Positions 21,454-30,770 of a stretch of 64,000 nt of DNA are shown in pieces. Under the pieces are notes generated by a model that was not told the DNA's origin, made no database searches, and saw only the letters and a list, made by a program, of their open reading frames with translations. The stretch covers positions 1 to 64,000 of the forward strand of contig JAHZJK010000024.1 of NCBI GenBank assembly GCA_022600955.1, read 5' to 3'. This DNA comes from Gammaproteobacteria bacterium. GTDB lineage: Bacteria; Pseudomonadota; Gammaproteobacteria; Steroidobacterales; Woeseiaceae. A program made the translations under genes and the position numbers. The first letter of the stretch is position 1, and each line of letters starts with the position of its first letter.

Positions 21454-21894
21454 ATGAACGATCAATTCTGGAAACGCAAATCACTGGCGGAGATGTCATC
21501 AGACGAGTGGGAGTCTCTGTGTGATGGTTGCGCGCTCTGTTGCATGCACAAGGTCGAGGATGACGAAACCGGCGAGGTGTTCTATACCGATGTTGCCTGT
21601 CGCTTGCTGGACCTGAAGAGCTGCCGTTGCAGTGACTACGCAAATCGTACCCGCGAGGTCACGGAGTGTCTGTCGTTGTCACTGGATGAGCCCGAGGCAT
21701 TTCAGTGGCTGCCAGCGACCTGTGCGTACCGTCGCCTGTCCGAGGGGCGGGGCCTTGCGGCCTGGCACCCGTTGATCAGCGGTGATCCCGAGTCTGTCCA
21801 TGTCGCCGGAATTTCAATGCGGGATTCAGCCGTTTCGGAGAATGAGACTCTCGAATGGAGCGTGCTGCGCAAACTGGGCGAAACCAGCGACTAG
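21454..21894 (+). CDS. ycgN: YcgN/UPF0260 family cysteine-cluster protein
   Basis: FWKRKSLAEMSSDEWESLCDGCALCCMHKVEDDETGEVFYTDVACRLLD. Confidence 0.93.
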   Translation: MNDQFWKRKSLAEMSSDEWESLCDGCALCCMHKVEDDETGEVFYTDVACRLLDLKSCRCSDYANRTREVTECLSLSLDEPEAFQWLPATCAYRRLSEGRGLAAWHPLISGDPESVHVAGISMRDSAVSENETLEWSVLRKLGETSD

Positions 21895-21930
21895 CACAGG
21901 TACAATCGCGGCAAATGAAAAGGGGGGCAT

Positions 21931-22605
21931 GTGAGTAACTATCCGACAATTCCGCTGCAGCAATACCGCGAGTATCCGCTCGTTGAGATGCGGCAACGAC
22001 TCAATGACTTTTATGAAGACATTAACCGCCGGCGTACGGTTCGTGATTTTTCAGATCGCCCCGTCCCGCGTGACCTTATAGAGACGGCGCTGAAGGCGGC
22101 GAACACAGCGCCGAGCGGCGCCAACCTGCAGCCCTGGCACTTTGCGGTTGTCAGCGGACCGAAGACCAAGCGCAAGATTCGCGAGGCCGCCGAGGTTGAA
22201 GAGCGTGAGTTCTATGAGCACCGTGCGTCAGACGAATGGCTGTCCGCACTCGCACCCCTGGGTACTGACGAGCACAAGCCGTTTCTGGAGACGGCGCCCT
22301 ACCTGATTGCTGTTTTTCTGCAGAAGTTCGGCGAGCTTGAGGACGGCCGAAAGGTAAAACACTACTACCCGGCGGAATCGACCGGGCTCGCGACGGGCAT
22401 ACTGATCACTGCTCTGCACCAGGCCGGCCTTGCGACATTGACGCATACGCCAAGTCCGATGAAATTCCTGAACGAAATCCTCGGCCGGCCAAAAAGTGAG
22501 CGACCATTCCTGCTGCTCGTAACGGGCTACCCTGACGAAAGCGCCCGGGTGCCTGATATCCAGCGAAAGCCTCTTGAGGAGTTTGCGAGCTTTATCGAAG
22601 ACTAG
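21931..22605 (+). CDS. Nitroreductase family protein (GTG start)
   Basis: [42 protein letters not shown]. Confidence 0.93.
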   Translation: MSNYPTIPLQQYREYPLVEMRQRLNDFYEDINRRRTVRDFSDRPVPRDLIETALKAANTAPSGANLQPWHFAVVSGPKTKRKIREAAEVEEREFYEHRASDEWLSALAPLGTDEHKPFLETAPYLIAVFLQKFGELEDGRKVKHYYPAESTGLATGILITALHQAGLATLTHTPSPMKFLNEILGRPKSERPFLLLVTGYPDESARVPDIQRKPLEEFASFIED

Positions 22606-22614
22606 GGGTGTGCG

Positions 22615-24099
22615 CTACGGCTCAACGGCGGGCGCCGTGAACTGCAGGAAGCCATCTTCCAGCGCGTCTTCCTGTATCGATTTCTTGTCCACGGTGTAGT
22701 TCTGGGTATTGATCCAGGGAGGCCGATTGCCCTGTTTCGGCAGCAGGTGCGATTTTCGGTGGATATAGCCTGACGAAAAACCTTCAATCCAGTCCTTGCC
22801 GGCGACGTCCTTGTCGCAGTCCTGCAGGCGCGGCGTGCACTGGCGCGTGCCCGTTTCGGCCATGTGCTTAAGCAGGCGGCACGAATACTCGGCTGTCAGA
22901 TCTGCCTTGAGCGTCCAGGATGCATTGATGTAACCAAACGTCGAGATCAGGTTGGGCACATCAGAAAACATCATCGCCTTGTACGAGAAGCTCCTGGAAA
23001 GGTCGAGTGGGCGCTCGTCTATACTGATCTGCACGTCCCCGAGTACGCAAAGATCCAACCCGGTTGCCATAACGACAACGTCGGCCGAAAGCTCTTCGCC
23101 GGAATCGAGACGTATGCCGTCCGGTGTGAATTCGGTGATGGTATCGGTGACAACTGATGCGCGGCCATCGCGGATCGTGTGAAAGAAGTCACCATTGGGG
23201 GCGAGGCAAAGACGCTGGTCCCAGGGGCCGTAGCGCGGCGTGAAGTGTTTGTCGAAATCGATATCGGTGTCTTTCCCGATCTCCTTGCGCGCCATCTTTA
23301 GCAACGTCTTTTGCATTTTCTGCGGGGCTTTCTTGCTGCGCCAGTAGATCCATCTCTGGAACTGAATATTCTTCCAGCGAGTCGCCGAGTACGCGATCTT
23401 GTCTGGCAGCAGCCATTGCAGCAGTCTCGCTATCCAGTCGACATCCGGGACGGCAGCTATGTAGGTGGGTGAGCGCTGCAGCATCACCACGTGCGCGGCT
23501 TTCTCAGCCATTGCCGGGAGCAGCGTCACCGCGGTTGCACCCGAGCCGATGATGACAACCTGCTTGTCACTGTAGTCCATGTCGGCAGGCCAGTGTTGTG
23601 GATGCACAATTTCGCCACGGAAGTCCTCGCGACCTGCAAACTGCGGTTCATATCCCTGCTCGTAGTTGTAGTAGCCGGAGCACATGGATAAGAAGTTGCA
23701 GCGAATCAGTCGGGTGTCGCCCGTGGCTTTGTCCAGGGTCGCGAGGGTCCAGAGCGCGTCCTGGCTCGACCATTTTGCTGAAACGACGGCTTGCTGGTAG
23801 CGAATATTACGGTCGATGCCTGCTTCAGATGCTGTCTCTTGAATGTATTTCAGAATAGAGGGACCGTCGGCAATAGCCTTGCCCTCCTTCCATGGCCTGA
23901 AGCGGTAGCCAAGCGTGTACATGTCGCTGTCCGAACGTATTCCGGGATAGCGAAACAGGTCCCACGTGCCGCCCATCGACTCCCGTCCCTCAAGTACCAG
24001 GTAACTCCTGTCCGGACACTTGTCCTGCAAATGCCAGGCGGCACCGATGCCAGCCAGTCCTGCGCCGACGATGACGACATCAAAATACTCTTCGCTCAT
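22615..24099 (-). CDS. Flavin-containing monooxygenase, type I Baeyer-Villiger-like
   Basis: GAGLAGIGAAWHL; FRGEIVHPQHWP fits the FXGXXXHXXXWP fingerprint; second GSGATA nucleotide-binding motif. Confidence 0.9.
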   Translation of the reverse strand: MSEEYFDVVIVGAGLAGIGAAWHLQDKCPDRSYLVLEGRESMGGTWDLFRYPGIRSDSDMYTLGYRFRPWKEGKAIADGPSILKYIQETASEAGIDRNIRYQQAVVSAKWSSQDALWTLATLDKATGDTRLIRCNFLSMCSGYYNYEQGYEPQFAGREDFRGEIVHPQHWPADMDYSDKQVVIIGSGATAVTLLPAMAEKAAHVVMLQRSPTYIAAVPDVDWIARLLQWLLPDKIAYSATRWKNIQFQRWIYWRSKKAPQKMQKTLLKMARKEIGKDTDIDFDKHFTPRYGPWDQRLCLAPNGDFFHTIRDGRASVVTDTITEFTPDGIRLDSGEELSADVVVMATGLDLCVLGDVQISIDERPLDLSRSFSYKAMMFSDVPNLISTFGYINASWTLKADLTAEYSCRLLKHMAETGTRQCTPRLQDCDKDVAGKDWIEGFSSGYIHRKSHLLPKQGNRPPWINTQNYTVDKKSIQEDALEDGFLQFTAPAVEP

Positions 24100-24185
24100 G
24101 CACGACAGCATCCCACAAATCTACCGGGCAGCGAAGTGTGCGGCGATGCAGTAAGATTGCTGACCGTTTTCCAAAAGCATCAGCC

Positions 24186-24998
24186 ATGACGAATCCAGCA
24201 AACAAGACAGTCCTGATTACCGGTGCCGGCGGCGGCTTCGGGCAACAACTGGTGCGTCAGTTTCGCGCGACAGGTGCGAAGCTGATTCTCACGGATGTTA
24301 CTGACAGTGCTCTTCAAGATGTTATCAGTGCGGCCGGCGATCATCTTGTCGCCTCGGTTGCTGCCGACCTCGCCTCGGAAGAGGGTTGCGATTCGGTTGC
24401 AGCGACGTGCAAAGACCATGGTGTGATACCGGATATCCTGGTCAACAACGCAGGCGTTGGTTTTTCCGGGCGCCTGGACAAGGTGCCTCGAGACAAGTGG
24501 GAAAGCCTCATGCAACTGAACCTGCTGGCACCGATGCGACTCTGCAACGCGTTTCTACCCGAGATGATCGAACGTGGCAGCGGGCATATCCTGAACGTTT
24601 CGTCTCTTGCCGGGTGGGTTGGATCAAGAGGCATGTCCGCCTACTGTGCGTCCAAGTTCGGTCTGCGTGGTTTCGGCATTGCCCTCGCTGCCGATCTCGA
24701 CCGAACCGGCGTCCAGGTGACCAATATCTACCCGTGTTTCAGCCAGACACCGATTCTCGACTCACCACAGTATGGCGAGGAGAAACCACGCAGCGTTCCC
24801 GCCAACCTGATCTCGGATCCCGCCGATGTCGTTGCTCGCATGATAGACGGTGTGCGTCGTAATCGACTGCATGTTTTTCCGGACAAGCATGCGCGTCGAA
24901 TTCATTACGTTACGCGGTTCGCGCCATGGCTACTGCCAATACTTGATCGTCGCTTGCAGGCCCAGGCGACAAAAGCCGGATCAACTTCGTCCGCATAA
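24186..24998 (+). CDS. Short-chain dehydrogenase/reductase
   Basis: VLITGAGGGFGQQL, NNAGVG, YCASK motifs; ATG at 24186 preferred over 24138. Confidence 0.92.
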   Translation: MTNPANKTVLITGAGGGFGQQLVRQFRATGAKLILTDVTDSALQDVISAAGDHLVASVAADLASEEGCDSVAATCKDHGVIPDILVNNAGVGFSGRLDKVPRDKWESLMQLNLLAPMRLCNAFLPEMIERGSGHILNVSSLAGWVGSRGMSAYCASKFGLRGFGIALAADLDRTGVQVTNIYPCFSQTPILDSPQYGEEKPRSVPANLISDPADVVARMIDGVRRNRLHVFPDKHARRIHYVTRFAPWLLPILDRRLQAQATKAGSTSSA

Positions 24999-25031
24999 TG
25001 CCGGACGAAGTCAATCTGGCCAGGTCAGGCG

Positions 25032-25991
25032 TCACTCGGCAGGGGCATCGCCGGCGAGTGCTTCATCCAGCAATTTGATCAGACCGTCGCGATCGTAGCT
25101 ATACGGTCCCCACTGGTTTAGCTGCACGAGCTCATTGACCTTCGTGCGTATGGTGAATTCCTGCTCGCCCATGTTCGGAACAACGACGTAACGACGCAGC
25201 GGCTGGTCATCGAACAATGCATGCATGAAGGCTGTTGAAACTTCATCGGGTTCTTTGAACGACAACTCGCGCGCGGCCGTTTTTTCGTACTGTTCTTTCA
25301 TCTCCGCTGTCATTTCAGCACCGGCCGCTTTTTCCTGTTCCTGAGCGCGTGCAACGCTGCTGCGGCGGATATTGGACTTGTAGTTGCCCGGTTCGACGAC
25401 ACTCACGTGCACACCCAGCGGCGCCATTTCAGTCGCAAACGAGTCCGTGAACGCTTCGATCCAGTGCTTGCTTCCGGAATACGCGCTGAAACCCGGTATT
25501 GACGAGATTGTTCCCGCGATCGATCCGGTCGTCACGATACGACCTTTTGATTCGATAACCAGCGGCGCGAATGCCTGGCTCGTACGGTAAACACCTTCTA
25601 CATTCACGGCGTAAACAAAAGACTGATCTTCAATCGCCCCTTCGACGACATTGTCGCCACCACCGACACCGGCGTTGTTAACGAGTGCGTACAGTCCTGA
25701 GCCATTTTCGCGAATCATCGCGGCTGCCGCATCGACCTGTTCCTGGCTTGTGACATCGAGTTTCACTGCAGTTACGTTGTCGATCGCATTCAGTGCCGCG
25801 AGGTCCTTGTCCTTACGTGCGCCGGCGTAGACGTGATAGCCGTTCTCAGCCAGCGTTTCGGCGAGGTTTCGTCCGATGCCTGTGCTTGCGCCCGTGATCA
25901 GAATGGATTTCTGCTGGTCGGCGGCGCTGGCCTGGGGAAGCGCCAGGAAAAGCGCGGCAAAAACGAGGGTGAACTGAATAAACCTGTGCAT
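25032..25991 (-). CDS. Short-chain dehydrogenase/reductase with predicted N-terminal signal sequence
   Basis: MHRFIQFTLVFAALFLALPQASAADQQ then ILITGASTGIGRN, NNAGVG, YSGSK. Confidence 0.92.
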   Translation of the reverse strand: MHRFIQFTLVFAALFLALPQASAADQQKSILITGASTGIGRNLAETLAENGYHVYAGARKDKDLAALNAIDNVTAVKLDVTSQEQVDAAAAMIRENGSGLYALVNNAGVGGGDNVVEGAIEDQSFVYAVNVEGVYRTSQAFAPLVIESKGRIVTTGSIAGTISSIPGFSAYSGSKHWIEAFTDSFATEMAPLGVHVSVVEPGNYKSNIRRSSVARAQEQEKAAGAEMTAEMKEQYEKTAARELSFKEPDEVSTAFMHALFDDQPLRRYVVVPNMGEQEFTIRTKVNELVQLNQWGPYSYDRDGLIKLLDEALAGDAPAE

Positions 25992-26077
25992 GACATTGAC
26001 CTTTTTGTTCTTGGTGGGGGCGACACTAGCATATTCGGGTGGGAACCCGGTCTGAATGAGCTGCCTGAGGTATATTT

Positions 26078-26536
26078 GTGGCTATGAGGTTCGCCAATAC
26101 CATTAGAGAGGCAACAGTCATCGTTCGTTCTGTTGCCCTGCCGGTACTATTCATTGCAACACTGTCGCCAGCTGCGCACGCAGAGATATTCACGTGTACT
26201 GATGAGTTTGGCAATGTGGCGTATCTGCAGACGCCGTGTCCGGAAAAAAAGGCGCAAGAGTCTCCAGCCGCGGATGGCAATGATACCCTTGATGTCGATG
26301 AAACCGAGGTTAAGCCTGCGACGGAGTTACCGGTCGAGTTGCGCCCGCCTGAGGTACAGGTTCCGTCATCGCGGCAGCCTGACGAACAGCTGGATGCCTG
26401 CAAGAAACGTTTTCGCGACCAGATCGATGCAATCGATCTTGAAATTCGGGCAGATTTTTCGCCGTCAAAAGGCGAAGAGTACAAGGCCAGGCTCAAGGTG
26501 CTTACCCGACAACTTCGGGCCTGCGGTCAGAGTTAG
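26078..26536 (+). CDS. DUF4124-like secreted protein
   Basis: Signal peptide then EIFTCTDEFGNVAYLQTPCPEKKAQ, C-terminal coiled coil. Confidence 0.75.
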   Translation: MAMRFANTIREATVIVRSVALPVLFIATLSPAAHAEIFTCTDEFGNVAYLQTPCPEKKAQESPAADGNDTLDVDETEVKPATELPVELRPPEVQVPSSRQPDEQLDACKKRFRDQIDAIDLEIRADFSPSKGEEYKARLKVLTRQLRACGQS

Positions 26537-29274
26537 CCTGTATTCTGAAGTGCCTGGGCGATGCCGTTTACCGAAGCGAGCAGCGCATTGAACATTTCTT
26601 CGTCCTGGCCACCCGATTCGCGCCAGCGTGCGAGCAGGTCCACCTGCATCAGGCTCATCGGGTCGACATACGGGTTGCGCAGCATGATGGCGCGTTGCAG
26701 CGTCACATCGCCCTCGAGCAGCGCATCGTGGTCCGAGTACTCGAGGATCAGGTCACGCGTCAGGTCGTATTCGGACTCAATAATCGGGAAGAACTCGTCG
26801 TGCAGATCGCCGGCCAGCTTCGAGTACAGCTTCGCGATACCGAGATCTGACTTCGCGAGCACCATTTCGGTGTCGGCGGTCAGTGATCTGAAGAAATACC
26901 ATTCGCGTACCATTTCTCCAACCGGTTCTTCACCAAACTGATCAAGTGCTTTCTTCAGGCCCGAGCCGATACCGTACCAGCCCGGCAATACAAAGCGTGC
27001 TTGCGTCCAGGAAAACACCCACGGAATTGCACGCAGGTCTTCGATACCCGACTGTGCGCGCCGCGACGACGGGCGTGAGCCAATACGCATTCGTTCTATC
27101 AGGTCAATCGGCGTTGCATTGCGGAAGTACTCATAGAAGTTGGGTGTCTTGTAGACGAGTTTTCGGTACGCACGACGGCTTTCGGCTGCGATTACATCCA
27201 TGATGTCGTGCCACTCGGGCTGGTCGTTGCCGCGATGTCTTGGCATCGCCGTCGCGAGTGCGACGGAACCGGTTGTTTGTTCCAGCGTACGCAGTGCAAT
27301 GCCACGCAAGCCGTATTTTTCATTGATGATCTCGCCTTGCTCGGTTACGCGCAGGCGACCGTTGACGGTTCCGGGTGGGGCGCCAAGAACGGCGGAGTGG
27401 GTCTTGCTGCCACCGCGACTGATGGTGCCGCCGCGGCCATGGAACAGTGTCAGCTCGATGTCGTGGGCTTCGGCAGCTTTGACGATAATTTCCTGCGCGT
27501 TTTGCAGCGCCCAGCGCGCCGAGGCGAGACCACCGTCCTTGTTGCTGTCCGAATAGCCAATCATCACCATCTGCCGGTCTTTGCGGCGCTTCAGGTGCTC
27601 ACGATAAAGATCCGTGCTGATCAGGGCTTCAAGGATGTCGGGGCCGTTGTTCAGATCATCAACCGTTTCGAGCAACGGCGTTACGTCGAGCGGTACGTGA
27701 CCACGCTTGGTGTGCAGCTCGCCCCACTGCGCCAACAGCAACACGGACAGAATATCGTCCGTTCCACGTGTCATGCTGATAATGAAGGGGCCGATGGCGG
27801 CAGCGCCGTATTTGCGCCGGCAGAAAGCGATTGCCTGGAAAACGGCTATTGTCTTGCGCGCCTGCGTGCTCAGGTTCATCGGCGCGCTTTCTCGAGATTC
27901 GATCGCCTCAACGATGCGTGCCGATCGATCCTCAACCGACATTTCGTCCCAGTCGTCTTCACCCAGGCATTCGCCAACGACGTTGCGGTGGACTTCGGCG
28001 TGCTGGCGGACGTCCAGCGTAACCATGTGAAAGCCGAACGTCTTGATGCGGCGCAACAAGCGGGTCACTGAAAACAGACCGGCGTTCGCACCTTTATTCG
28101 CTGCCAGGCTGTCAGCGATCAACTGAATATCTTCGATCAGCTGCGAGACTTTTTCGTACGGGAAGATATCGTCGTCGTAGGTTGACTGCAGGCGTTGCTG
28201 CACAAGCCGCAGGAATACGCGATAAGGCATGTCCCGGTGTCGTGCGGGCACTGCGTGGTACGCCGTCGGGAATACGCCGCGGTATTCATCCAGCTTGCGG
28301 AGCAATGCATCGCTGAACTTGGCGCGCTCCATCGACTGGCTGAGTTTTGCTGCAATCTGTGCACATTCCTTGTAATACAGATCGAGAATCAATGAGCGCT
28401 GTCGCGCGAGTGTGGCACGGATAGTCTTGGCATTGACGTTCGGATTGCCATCCATGTCGCCGCCAACCCAGGAACCGAAATGCAGCAGGTTCGGAACCTC
28501 TATCGAATTGCCTTCGTCGCCATAGATGCGCGCTATTGCCGAATCAAGGTCTTCATAAAAAGGCGGGATGGCGCGGTACAGAACATCCGTGACGAAAAAC
28601 AACACGTGCTCAAGCTCGTCCGAGACGGTCATCTGTTCGGATGGGTGTTCGTCAGTTTGCCAGCCGGTCGTCGCGAGCAGTCGAATGTTCTGTAGTGCAG
28701 CGTCTTTTTCCTGCGGCGTCATTGTCGGATTCAGGAGATTGACGAGATGCCTGACGATGTTTTGCTCTTTGCGCAGTATCGTCCGCCGTGTTGGTTCTGT
28801 TGGATGGGCGGTAAAAATGGGCTCGATCGACAGCGTGTTGATCAGCGCCTGCAGGCGCTCGGCATCGACGCCTGATGCCTTGAGCTTAATGAACGTGTCT
28901 TCAAGCCCACCAGGCTGGTAGTGCACGACGTCACGCAGATACTCACGGCGACGGCGAATCCGATGCACTTTCTCAGCGGTGTTCACCATCTGAAAGTAGG
29001 TGGAGAAACTGCGGATAACCTCAAGTGCCTGCTGCGGCTCCAGCCCACCCACGAGTTCTGCGAGCTCCTCACCGGGCTTCTCATTGTTTTCGCGTCGCCG
29101 GATGGCGCGCAGTCGCGCATTCTCGACAAACTCGAACAGTGCGTCGCCGCTTTGTTCGCGTATCAGGTCGCCCAGCATTGCACCCAGTGTGCGAACGTCG
29201 TCGCGCAGTGCCTGATCCTTGTCCTCGAACGTGATGTCCTGACGTCGAGGTGATTTATGAATCCCGTTACTCAT
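26533..29274 (-). CDS. ppc: Phosphoenolpyruvate carboxylase
   Basis: FTAHPTEPTRRT, MIGYSDSNKDGG, FHGRGGTISRGG. Confidence 0.97.
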   Translation of the reverse strand: MSNGIHKSPRRQDITFEDKDQALRDDVRTLGAMLGDLIREQSGDALFEFVENARLRAIRRRENNEKPGEELAELVGGLEPQQALEVIRSFSTYFQMVNTAEKVHRIRRRREYLRDVVHYQPGGLEDTFIKLKASGVDAERLQALINTLSIEPIFTAHPTEPTRRTILRKEQNIVRHLVNLLNPTMTPQEKDAALQNIRLLATTGWQTDEHPSEQMTVSDELEHVLFFVTDVLYRAIPPFYEDLDSAIARIYGDEGNSIEVPNLLHFGSWVGGDMDGNPNVNAKTIRATLARQRSLILDLYYKECAQIAAKLSQSMERAKFSDALLRKLDEYRGVFPTAYHAVPARHRDMPYRVFLRLVQQRLQSTYDDDIFPYEKVSQLIEDIQLIADSLAANKGANAGLFSVTRLLRRIKTFGFHMVTLDVRQHAEVHRNVVGECLGEDDWDEMSVEDRSARIVEAIESRESAPMNLSTQARKTIAVFQAIAFCRRKYGAAAIGPFIISMTRGTDDILSVLLLAQWGELHTKRGHVPLDVTPLLETVDDLNNGPDILEALISTDLYREHLKRRKDRQMVMIGYSDSNKDGGLASARWALQNAQEIIVKAAEAHDIELTLFHGRGGTISRGGSKTHSAVLGAPPGTVNGRLRVTEQGEIINEKYGLRGIALRTLEQTTGSVALATAMPRHRGNDQPEWHDIMDVIAAESRRAYRKLVYKTPNFYEYFRNATPIDLIERMRIGSRPSSRRAQSGIEDLRAIPWVFSWTQARFVLPGWYGIGSGLKKALDQFGEEPVGEMVREWYFFRSLTADTEMVLAKSDLGIAKLYSKLAGDLHDEFFPIIESEYDLTRDLILEYSDHDALLEGDVTLQRAIMLRNPYVDPMSLMQVDLLARWRESGGQDEEMFNALLASVNGIAQALQNTG

Positions 29275-29303
29275 CTTATTATTCTTCTTGTTAGACGGTA
29301 TCG

Positions 29304-29786
29304 CTAGTCGCGGAAGTTCTCGTACTGCAGTGGCAGGTCGAGGTCGGTTTCCTTGAGCATTGCGATAACACTCTGCAGGTCATCGCGCTTTTTGCCGGTC
29401 ACCCGTAGCTTTTCACCCTGTATGGCGGCCTGTACCTTGAGCTTGGCATTCTTGATCTGCTTGACGAGTTTGCGTGCCCGGTCCGCGTCGATTCCGCGCC
29501 GCAGTACGATACGTTGCCGGGCTTCGTTGCCAGTGGTTTCCGGGTCCTGTTCCTCGAGGCAGGCGACGTCAATGCCGCGCCTGGCAAGTTTCTGGTGCAG
29601 GATGTCGAGCATCTGCTTGAGCTGAAAGTCCGATTGCGAAGTCATTGTAATGACGGGGTCGTCGAGCTCATATTTTGAGCCGGTACCCTTGAAATCAAAA
29701 CGTGTCGTTACTTCACGGTTCGCCTGGTCAACGCCGTTGCGAGCCTCGTGGGAATCGAAGTCACTAACTACATCAAATGAGGGCAT
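29304..29786 (-). CDS. yajQ: YajQ family nucleotide-binding protein
   Basis: MPSFDVVSDFDSHEARNGVDQANREVTTRFDFKGT; start trimmed from 29855. Confidence 0.95.
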   Translation of the reverse strand: MPSFDVVSDFDSHEARNGVDQANREVTTRFDFKGTGSKYELDDPVITMTSQSDFQLKQMLDILHQKLARRGIDVACLEEQDPETTGNEARQRIVLRRGIDADRARKLVKQIKNAKLKVQAAIQGEKLRVTGKKRDDLQSVIAMLKETDLDLPLQYENFRD

Positions 29787-29941
29787 CGTTGTGTCCCGCC
29801 TGTCCTTCGTTATTGCCTGCTGCGAAAGGTACACCTCAGCATCGTCCGGCGCCAACTTAGCGCGTCATAATGCACAGAAAGCCGCCGACTTGCCGACTAA
29901 TGCGCGCAGCTGCTCGTCGCGGCGCATAGCACTATGGGTTC

Positions 29942-30715
29942 ATGCTCATCGACTTGCGTCCCAGTTTCGTCAGTTCCCGGTGTCCGCTGCTCGCGCAGGA
30001 AGAGGCAGTCGGTTTTCTGCCGTCCGTGCACATGCCAGTGCCCAGGGACTCCGCCTGGGTGCCGATGCAGGTCGACCTGTACGGCTTTCTGTCACACAAC
30101 GGTGACATCGATCTTCCCGCCCTGGAGCAGGCAGTGGCCAGCGCTGTCGACAACGGCGATGCGCTGCACGACGTCACTGAGTGGCGTGAGCCGCTGATCG
30201 AATACGACAGCTGGCTGAATCGTCGCCTCGCCATAGTGATTCGCGGCTGGGGCGATATCGTCGCGGCGCGCGGCGCCGATCCACGTGCGCTAGCGACATT
30301 GCGGGACATGGAGCAACTCGCCGAACACGTCTGTCTGTCCGCACACACGCGGTCGATGCAACTGGCGATTTCGGACGAATGGTGCCCGGCGCTCGACGAG
30401 GCGGGCGCGGAAGTTCTGCACAAGCGGCAATCTCATGACTGGAATTTGCGCTGGCGAGAGGCTGTCGCTGCAGTGGCCGTTCGTCACCGAAACCTTACGA
30501 CGATGTCCCCGTGGGACGTATTTCCACGAGGAAAAAGGGCAGATCTGAGCTATCAGGACCTGTTGCCGCTGATGCGTTTCGCGGATTCGCTGTCATTTCA
30601 GTGCGATGTTTCGATTAGCCACTGGAATGCTAATGAATTCAAGGGCTTCCGACGCCGCGCCGAGGCGGTTCTGCAGTGTAATAGCGGGGCCGGATTCGTT
30701 GCTAAACAGGTATGA
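29942..30715 (+). CDS. Hypothetical protein
   Basis: 257-aa ORF on the unoccupied strand between yajQ and the SLC13 gene; no family recognised. Confidence 0.6.
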   Translation: MLIDLRPSFVSSRCPLLAQEEAVGFLPSVHMPVPRDSAWVPMQVDLYGFLSHNGDIDLPALEQAVASAVDNGDALHDVTEWREPLIEYDSWLNRRLAIVIRGWGDIVAARGADPRALATLRDMEQLAEHVCLSAHTRSMQLAISDEWCPALDEAGAEVLHKRQSHDWNLRWREAVAAVAVRHRNLTTMSPWDVFPRGKRADLSYQDLLPLMRFADSLSFQCDVSISHWNANEFKGFRRRAEAVLQCNSGAGFVAKQV

Positions 30716-30770
30716 ACTAGGATACGGTCTATTGCCGCCCATTTGGGTGAAGGATCTTTGAGAGGCACTG

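Noticed and set aside
27208-28071. 287-aa plus-strand ORF
   Set aside because: Antisense to ppc, which has unambiguous motifs
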